Source: a virus
Virus record (IMG/VR): IMGVR_UViG_3300020442_002247
Location: 1 to 64,000 of that record
Reading direction: 5' to 3' (one strand)
DNA: 64,000 nucleotides
Shown: positions 58,678 to 64,000 of the stretch, piece after piece
How the letters are laid out: the number at the start of each line of letters is the position of its first letter
Numbering within the stretch: position 1 is the stretch's first letter
Program-made: the position numbers and the translations under genes
The notes under the pieces: generated by a model
Told to the model about the DNA's origin: nothing
What the model saw: the letters and a program-made list of their open reading frames with translations, nothing else
Database searches by the model: none

Positions 58678-58975
58678 CTCCTTCTTTTTGTAATACTCTT
58701 TGGCAGTTTGCACAGATTGTTTTTAAGTTTCTATATGATGTGTTACGTAAAGAACCGTCTATATGATACACATTAAACTGCTCTAAATGTTTGCTTTTAA
58801 AACCGCATTTTTCACAGAGAGGTTTTTTATCATATCCTGCTTGTTCCCACAGGGGTATGCCGTGACCAATACCGTTCCTTAAACACTGTTCACATTTTTT
58901 TCTATAAAATGTTTTTCCGTTTTTCTTATAATTAACTGCGGCAGGTCTTTTACCACATACACATAAAGGTCTCAT
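58640..58975 (-). CDS. HNH-type zinc-binding protein (probable homing or nicking endonuclease)
   Basis: 111 residues. A Cys5-x-Cys7 and Cys28/Cys31 pair, Cys54/Cys57, then YHIDGSLRNTSYRNLKTICA with His71, Asn78 and Asn83, and Cys88/Cys91: an HNH-like fold with zinc ribbons. The arrangement is found in small free-standing HNH proteins of marine T4-like phages. It may be a mobile endonuclease inserted between gene 1 and gp18, on the opposite strand. The usual catalytic His-Asn-His is partly changed (His-Ile-Asp), so activity is uncertain. Confidence 0.75.
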   Translation of the reverse strand: MRPLCVCGKRPAAVNYKKNGKTFYRKKCEQCLRNGIGHGIPLWEQAGYDKKPLCEKCGFKSKHLEQFNVYHIDGSLRNTSYRNLKTICANCQRVLQKEGVKWKQGDLLPDF

Positions 58976-59043
58976 GTTGTATTTAGCTCACCTTTTCAAC
59001 CCCTTTTTGATATGTTTTATTACATATTTTTCCATTCAATTTG

Positions 59044-59050
59044 CTAAATA
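59044..59050 (+). promoter_or_regulatory. Late promoter box CTAAATA for gp18
   Basis: CTAAATACATG, 38 bases before the gp18 ATG. TAGGAG lies in the leader. The intergenic gap (58976-59087) holds nothing else recognisable. Confidence 0.65.
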
Positions 59051-59087
59051 CATGTAGAATGTACATATCCACGATAGGAGAAATAAA

Positions 59088-62000
59088 ATGGCAGGATTAG
59101 TATCACCAGGCGTACAGGTTAGCGTTGTTGATGAAAGTTTTTACACACCAGCTGAACCAGGTACCCTTCCAATGTTATTCGTCGCAACTGCGGCAAACAA
59201 ACAAAACGGTTCCGGCACAGGTATTGCACCGGGTACCCAAACAGCAAATGCAGGTAAACCTTACCTATTAACTTCGCAAAGAGATCTAGTAGATACTTTT
59301 GGCGATCCAGTTTTCAAAACAGACACAACCAACAATCCAATTCACGGTAGTGAACTTAACGAATATGGATTACAAGCGGCTTACTCATACTTGGGTATTG
59401 CTAACAGAGCTTATGTTGTAAGAGCAGATCTAGACGTAGGACAATTAGAAGCAAGTGCAACAGCACCCGCGGCAAATCCAACAGATGGAACATATTGGTT
59501 TGACACTAAGAATACACTATGGGGTATTCAAGAGTGGAATGGTGCTTCAGTATTAAGCGGCGGACAAAACTTTACTAATAAAGTTCCGATTGTAATTACA
59601 GATGAAACACAAACAAGCAATACAGGGTCATTAAGCACAAACGGATACACCGGCGTTATACCTGCCAGTACAGTCGGCGCCGTTGGTGATTATGCTGTAG
59701 TTGCAACTTCAACTTTAAATAGAATATACTACAGAAACACTTCAGGTACTTGGGTACTTGTAGGAAGTGATGCATGGACTAAGAGTTGGGCAACTGTAAA
59801 AGGTTCAACTTCTAATCCTTCATTTGCAGGCACTGCAAATATTACTATTAATGAAACTGCGGTTGCAGTTAATACTTCAGATACTGTAACAAATGTTGCA
59901 AGTACAATTAATGGACTTAGTATTCCTGGAGTTACAGCGGCGGCGGTAGATGGTAGATTAGAAATCTACAGTGATGGTAATTCATTATCTGAAGATTCAA
60001 CGCTAAGTGGTGAAATAATTATTGCAGGTGATTCGACTAGGTTAACAGAGCTAGGAATTACAGCAGGAACTTATTATCCACCTATTTGTCAAATTTCAAA
60101 ACACACAAGTATTCCAGAATGGAAAACAGGAGATACTTACACAAGACCTACAGGTAGTGTTTGGATGAAAACAACTACTCCTAACTTGGGTGCAAAATAC
60201 GTTGTTAAGAAATGGAATGACAGCACAGCATTATGGGAAACTTCAAATCCAAGCATATATGCATCTAATAACGAAGCTATCTTTAACATGGACAAAACAG
60301 GCGGCGGAGCAAACATGCTCACTGGCGATTTGTATGTATTAAGTAATGTAGCTGGAGATGTTAGACCATTAGCTACTTTTAAATTATATCGTAGAAATGG
60401 AATTGCACCTACAACAATTACAGGTGCAAAAATTATTGCTGGAAGTATTAGCAGTGGAACAGCTTCATTTACAGTACAAAGTACTGATAATTCACAACTT
60501 GCTTTTAATGCGGCTGTTACTGTTTCAGGTACATATACTGGAGCGGCTTCAGATGCAAATGTTTTAGCAGGCGCTATAAATGATGCAAATATTGAAAATG
60601 TAACTGCAACTGTAAATGCTCAAAACAAAGTTGTAATATCACATGCTTTAGGCGGAGAAATTAAATTTGTAGATACAAATAGTGTTCTTACAGAAGCTGG
60701 GTTTACACCATTTGTAGATGCAAACACAGGCACTCCAAACTTATCTTATGTACAAGGTACAGACAGTGGAACAAGTCCTTTACAATTACAAGCTAGCCTT
60801 TGGAAAGTTCTTTCTTATACTGCTAGTGATAGTGAAGTTACAGCAACAACAGCAGAAGGTACTTTATGGTACAATTCAACTGTTGATGAAGTAGACATCC
60901 TTGTACACAATGGAAGTGAATTTGTAGGTTATCTATATGACGGATCAAGCGGACAAGCCGCAACAGCAAGTCCTTACTATAATGTAGATGCTACAAAAGA
61001 AACAGATCCTGCAGGACCTATTGTAGGTGCAACAGCACCAACAACACAGAGTGATGGTACTGCATTGGTAACAGGTGATCTTTGGATTGATACTTCAGAC
61101 TTAGAAAACTATCCAAAACTTTACAAACATAATGCAGACAGAACTGATTTACCAGTTGCAAACAGATGGTTTGCTGTTGATACAACAGACCAAACAACTG
61201 AAAATGGTATTCTGTTTGCTGATGCAAGATACAACACACAAGGAGCTAACTCAAATACAGCTGGAGATATTGATGACTTGTTAGCAAGTGATTACATGGA
61301 TCCAGACGCTCCAGATCCTGCATTATATCCAAAAGGCATGTTGTTATGGAATACTAGAAGAAGTGGTTTCAATGTTAAAAAATACAGAAGAAACTACATT
61401 AACACAGCAACTGATAATACAAGATACAACGATCAATCAATGGCAAGTTATTTTGCAAATCGTTGGGTAACAGAATCAGCTAATCAACCAGATGGTTCTG
61501 GTAGCTTTGGTAGAAAAGCTCAGCGTAAAGTTGTTGTACAAGCACTTCAAGCACTAGTTAACAGTAATGAAGATATTAGAGATGACGAGTCAAGAATCTT
61601 TAACATGATGGCATGTCCTGGTTATCCAGAACTAATTGGCGAAATGAAATCACTTAACTTCGATAGAGGCTTAACAGCATTTATAGTTGGAGATTCACCG
61701 TTTAGATTAAAAGCCAATGCAACTGACATTAACAATTGGGCAACTAATGTTAACAATGCAGTGGAAGATAATGATAACGGTTTGGTTACAGCAGATCCAT
61801 ACTTGGCAGTATTTTATCCAAGTGGATTTACAAGTGATAACTTTGGTAAAAACGTTGTTGTACCACCAAGCCATATGATGCTTAGAACTATTGCACTTAG
61901 TGATCAAGTTTCTTTTCCATGGTTTGCACCAGCAGGCACAAGAAGAGGCGGTATATCAAATGCAAGTTCAACAGGATTTATTGATGCAGAAGGCGAATTT

Positions 62001-62450
62001 AAATCAGTAGCATTGAACGAAGGTTTGAGAGATACTTTATATGCAAATAATGTAAATCCAATTACGTTTATTACAGGTGCTGGTTTAGTAAACTTTGGTC
62101 AAAAAACAAGACAACTTACAGCAAGTGCTCTTGATAGAATCAATGTATCTAGATTGGTAATATATCTACGTAGCCAACTTAATGTTCTTGCAAAACCTTA
62201 CTTGTTTGAACCAAATGATAAAATTACAAGAGATGAAATAAAACAAGCGGCTGAAAGTTTATTATTAGAACTTGTAGGTCAAAGAGCACTTTATGATTTC
62301 TTAGTAGTTTGTGATGAATCAAACAATACACCTGCAAGAATTGATAGAAACGAGCTTTACTTAGATATTGCTGTTGAACCTGTTAAGGCAGTTGAGTTTA
62401 TTTACATTCCACTTAGACTTAAAAATACTGGAGAAATAGCAGGATTGTAA
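59088..62450 (+). CDS. 18: Tail sheath protein gp18, enlarged
   Basis: 1120 residues, far longer than T4 gp18 (659). The N-terminus (MAGLVSPGVQVSVVDES, then YLLTSQRDLVDTFGDP and NRAYVVRADLD) and the C-terminus (from about 765: KVVVQALQALVNSNEDIRDD, AVFYPSGF, FPWFAPAGTRRGGI, VNFGQKTRQL and VEFIYIPLRL) are the conserved sheath core that contracts. Residues about 130-760 form an extended middle: several DGTYWFDT/EGTLWYNS/GDLWIDTSD-type strands and two copies of a domain with TVTNVASTING/VLAGAIND. These likely project from the tail surface. Its task is to drive the tube through the cell envelope; the inserts could bind host glycans or stabilise the sheath. Confidence 0.95.
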   Translation: MAGLVSPGVQVSVVDESFYTPAEPGTLPMLFVATAANKQNGSGTGIAPGTQTANAGKPYLLTSQRDLVDTFGDPVFKTDTTNNPIHGSELNEYGLQAAYSYLGIANRAYVVRADLDVGQLEASATAPAANPTDGTYWFDTKNTLWGIQEWNGASVLSGGQNFTNKVPIVITDETQTSNTGSLSTNGYTGVIPASTVGAVGDYAVVATSTLNRIYYRNTSGTWVLVGSDAWTKSWATVKGSTSNPSFAGTANITINETAVAVNTSDTVTNVASTINGLSIPGVTAAAVDGRLEIYSDGNSLSEDSTLSGEIIIAGDSTRLTELGITAGTYYPPICQISKHTSIPEWKTGDTYTRPTGSVWMKTTTPNLGAKYVVKKWNDSTALWETSNPSIYASNNEAIFNMDKTGGGANMLTGDLYVLSNVAGDVRPLATFKLYRRNGIAPTTITGAKIIAGSISSGTASFTVQSTDNSQLAFNAAVTVSGTYTGAASDANVLAGAINDANIENVTATVNAQNKVVISHALGGEIKFVDTNSVLTEAGFTPFVDANTGTPNLSYVQGTDSGTSPLQLQASLWKVLSYTASDSEVTATTAEGTLWYNSTVDEVDILVHNGSEFVGYLYDGSSGQAATASPYYNVDATKETDPAGPIVGATAPTTQSDGTALVTGDLWIDTSDLENYPKLYKHNADRTDLPVANRWFAVDTTDQTTENGILFADARYNTQGANSNTAGDIDDLLASDYMDPDAPDPALYPKGMLLWNTRRSGFNVKKYRRNYINTATDNTRYNDQSMASYFANRWVTESANQPDGSGSFGRKAQRKVVVQALQALVNSNEDIRDDESRIFNMMACPGYPELIGEMKSLNFDRGLTAFIVGDSPFRLKANATDINNWATNVNNAVEDNDNGLVTADPYLAVFYPSGFTSDNFGKNVVVPPSHMMLRTIALSDQVSFPWFAPAGTRRGGISNASSTGFIDAEGEFKSVALNEGLRDTLYANNVNPITFITGAGLVNFGQKTRQLTASALDRINVSRLVIYLRSQLNVLAKPYLFEPNDKITRDEIKQAAESLLLELVGQRALYDFLVVCDESNNTPARIDRNELYLDIAVEPVKAVEFIYIPLRLKNTGEIAGL

Positions 62451-62454
62451 TTAT

Positions 62455-62462
62455 GATAAATA
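62455..62462 (+). promoter_or_regulatory. Late promoter box GATAAATA for gp19
   Basis: GATAAATAATAG, 23 bases before the gp19 ATG and overlapping no gene; AGGAG lies between. Confidence 0.65.
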
Positions 62463-62484
62463 ATAGTAGATTAGGAGCAATATA

Positions 62485-63111
62485 ATGGCGATATCAACAC
62501 TATCAAAAATGACAGTGCCTTTGGCAAGCGGAGATTCTGCTAGTAACCAAGGCTTGTTAATGCCTAAACTTCAGTATAGGTTTAGGGTGTCTTTAGAAAA
62601 TTTTGGTGTATCAACACCAACAACAGAACTTACAAAACAAGTTATAGATGTAACTCGTCCTAATGTTAGTTTTGATCAAATGACTATTGACATTTATAAT
62701 TCACGTGTATATTTGGCTGGTAAACATACTTGGGAACCAATTACAATTAATTTACGTGAAGATGTTAATAACAATGTACAAAAACTTACAGGCGAACAAT
62801 TACAGAAACAATTTGACTTTTATGAGCAATCAAGTGCGGCTTCCGGACAGGATTACAAATTTACAACTAGAATGGAAATTCTAGACGGTGGTAACGGAGT
62901 TAACACTCCAACTGTATTAGAAACATTTGAGTTGTATGGTTGCTACTTAGAAAGTGCAAATTATAATACTTTAGCATATGCAACATCAGAACCAGTTACA
63001 GTAACATTAGCTGTTAGATATGACAATGCTGTACAATCACCACAAGGTACAGGAATTGGTACTGCAATAGGCAGAACAGTGAACACGCTAGTAACAGGCG
63101 GTGGCGCTTAA
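62485..63111 (+). CDS. 19: Tail tube protein gp19
   Basis: 208 residues (T4 gp19: 163). The tube fold is apparent: YRFRVSLENFG, a strand TRPNVSFDQMTIDIYNSRVY, HTWEPITINLRED, and ETFELYGCYLESANYNTLAYA then VTVTLAVRYDNA. Hexamer rings stack to form the inner tube through which DNA passes. It directly follows the sheath gene as in T4 and is followed by a strong terminator. Confidence 0.95.
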   Translation: MAISTLSKMTVPLASGDSASNQGLLMPKLQYRFRVSLENFGVSTPTTELTKQVIDVTRPNVSFDQMTIDIYNSRVYLAGKHTWEPITINLREDVNNNVQKLTGEQLQKQFDFYEQSSAASGQDYKFTTRMEILDGGNGVNTPTVLETFELYGCYLESANYNTLAYATSEPVTVTLAVRYDNAVQSPQGTGIGTAIGRTVNTLVTGGGA

Positions 63112-63140
63112 TACTAACACTAAATCCTAATCTATTTCAT

Positions 63141-63173
63141 ATAGGGGTATTATTGCAATACCCCTATTCTTTT
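63141..63173 (+). terminator. Intrinsic terminator after gp19
   Basis: An 11-bp perfect stem ATAGGGGTATT (63141-63151) / AATACCCCTAT (63157-63167), an ATTGC loop, then TTCTTTT. It separates gp19 from the next late unit. Confidence 0.85.
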
Positions 63174-63195
63174 ATATACCCACTTAATAACAATC

Positions 63196-63203
63196 GATAA
63201 ATA
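63196..63203 (+). promoter_or_regulatory. Late promoter box GATAAATA
   Basis: CGATAAATACTAT, 21 bases before the ATG at 63224, followed by AGGAG. Nearly identical to the gp13 promoter (CGATAAATACTAT). Confidence 0.75.
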
Positions 63204-63223
63204 CTATACAGGAGCAAAAAGTA

Positions 63224-64000
63224 ATGGCAAGTTTTAACGGTTTTTTAGATAATTTAGGAGACGGCTTATTCAATCCTAAAGGCAATTTAGGAGATGCTAG
63301 ACATGCATCTAGAACTTTTGTTGAAGATAGTTTTAGACTTGCACCTAAAGTAAAATTTCTTTATCACGTAGCGTTTACATTTAGCCCTTCAGCGTTAAAA
63401 GCTATACCTACATTTGAAAACAGACATAAGTTAGAAGCAGGATTACTAGTAAAAGCCGCAGATTTACCAAAGTACTCAGCTGTAATAGATAGTAGAAAAA
63501 GCTATAATAGAATAAAAAATATTCAAACAAGTATTCAATATGATCCTGTAAACATTACTTTTCACGATGACAACTTAGGTATAAGCACAGCTTTATTAGA
63601 AGCCTATTATAGATATTACTATGCTGATGGTAATTATGGTGTATACCCTGTTGCATATAATAAGGTAGCAAATAGTACAAATTCGCAACCTGGTGATAAT
63701 ACATATTTAGGATCAGGCTACAATGGTTACCGTTATGGTTTAGACAACAACAGTTCAGAGCCATTTTTTACAAATATACAACTTAGTCAAATGACTAGAA
63801 AAACTTATACCACATACACATTAGTCAATCCAATTATAGAAAATTGGGGGCATGATTCTGTTGATGCTTCAGACGGCGGAGGTACAATGCAAAATCAAAT
63901 GACTGTAAGATACGAAGCTGTATGGTATGATAGAGGACCGGTAGAAGCTGGAGCAGATGGAAATCCAAAAGGTTTTGGATCAGTAGAACATTATGATAAA
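63224..64000 (+). CDS. Tail-tube-like structural protein (partial, 5' part)
   Basis: 259 residues are visible and the frame is open at the window end. Starts MASFNGFLDNLGDGLFNPKG, then FRLAPKVKFLYHVAFTFSP, KAADLPKYSAVIDSR, and QYDPVNITFHDDNLGIS followed by YRYYYADGNYG. Strands and spacing such as TFHDD and the VRYEAVWYDRG near the end resemble the gp19 tube fold, and a gene of this type often follows gp19 in marine T4-like phages as I remember them. It could be a tube-end or tube-initiation protein (the T4 gp54/gp48 role), or a second tube subunit. Confidence 0.75.
   Translation, partial: MASFNGFLDNLGDGLFNPKGNLGDARHASRTFVEDSFRLAPKVKFLYHVAFTFSPSALKAIPTFENRHKLEAGLLVKAADLPKYSAVIDSRKSYNRIKNIQTSIQYDPVNITFHDDNLGISTALLEAYYRYYYADGNYGVYPVAYNKVANSTNSQPGDNTYLGSGYNGYRYGLDNNSSEPFFTNIQLSQMTRKTYTTYTLVNPIIENWGHDSVDASDGGGTMQNQMTVRYEAVWYDRGPVEAGADGNPKGFGSVEHYDK

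Noticed and set aside
1-64000. tRNA genes, integrase, insertion sequences, replication origin
   Set aside because: None seen by eye in the gaps: no cloverleaf with a T-loop, no transposase or integrase motifs, no iteron cluster.

Overview
The window is 64 kb of an AT-rich genome of a T4-like contractile-tailed virus (myovirus), almost certainly marine. The evidence is an ordered T4-type structural set: portal gp20 (3' end), prohead core, protease gp21, scaffold gp22, major capsid gp23, neck proteins gp13 and gp14, tail completion gp15, sheath gp18 and tube gp19. The very long modular fibre genes are of the kind found in marine cyanomyophages and pelagimyophages. The low G+C, an IscU very close to the proteobacterial type, and host-like sigma70 promoters with exact 17-bp spacers suggest a proteobacterial host with an AT-rich genome (SAR11-like is a guess). 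No photosynthesis genes, tRNA genes, integrase or CRISPR array were seen.

Layout. (1) 1-5727: head module gp20, two small or accessory genes, acidic prohead core, gp21, gp22, gp23, then a strong terminator. (2) 5730-6715: a late promoter, a glutamine-riboswitch-like aptamer, a 37-codon basic peptide, iscU and a possible 29-codon ORF. These are followed by a separate structured non-coding RNA with its own sigma70 promoter and terminator. (3) 6722-38196: virion decoration and fibre region: two MGRPINK proteins, four large beta-helix/repeat fibre proteins (two of them giants of 1992 and 2994 aa), three related 110-aa proteins, an S74-chaperone fibre, a LamG-like lectin, and two adhesin-like paralogues, one with a polyglycine domain. 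(4) 38232-39762: two unrecognised genes. (5) 39824-47185: a tightly overlapping plus-strand operon behind a sigma70 promoter. It holds a U32-peptidase-like/methyltransferase fusion, three Fe(II)/2-oxoglutarate oxygenases, a tryptophan-halogenase-type flavoenzyme, two paralogous unknowns, a J-domain protein and small unknowns. (6) 47213-51711: two cupredoxin-bearing structural proteins flanking a subtilisin-like protease. (7) 51708-56604, minus strand: gp14, gp15, a Nudix hydrolase, a second halogenase-like flavoprotein, a cupin and a small unknown. (8) 56641-64000: gp13, a methyltransferase, a dNMP kinase (T4 gp1 type), an HNH protein (minus), an enlarged sheath gp18, tube gp19 and a tube-like partial gene.

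Regulation. A (G/C)ATAAATA or CTAAATA box, matching the T4 late promoter TATAAATA, recurs in front of most structural transcription units. Three sigma70-type promoters mark the ncRNA, the oxygenase/halogenase operon and the dNMP kinase. How the parts may work together (inference): the late genes build head, tail and fibres. The riboswitch ties a small peptide and the Fe-S scaffold to glutamine, that is, to host nitrogen status. The redox enzymes could modify fibre proteins or a host molecule; the sequence does not reveal their substrate.
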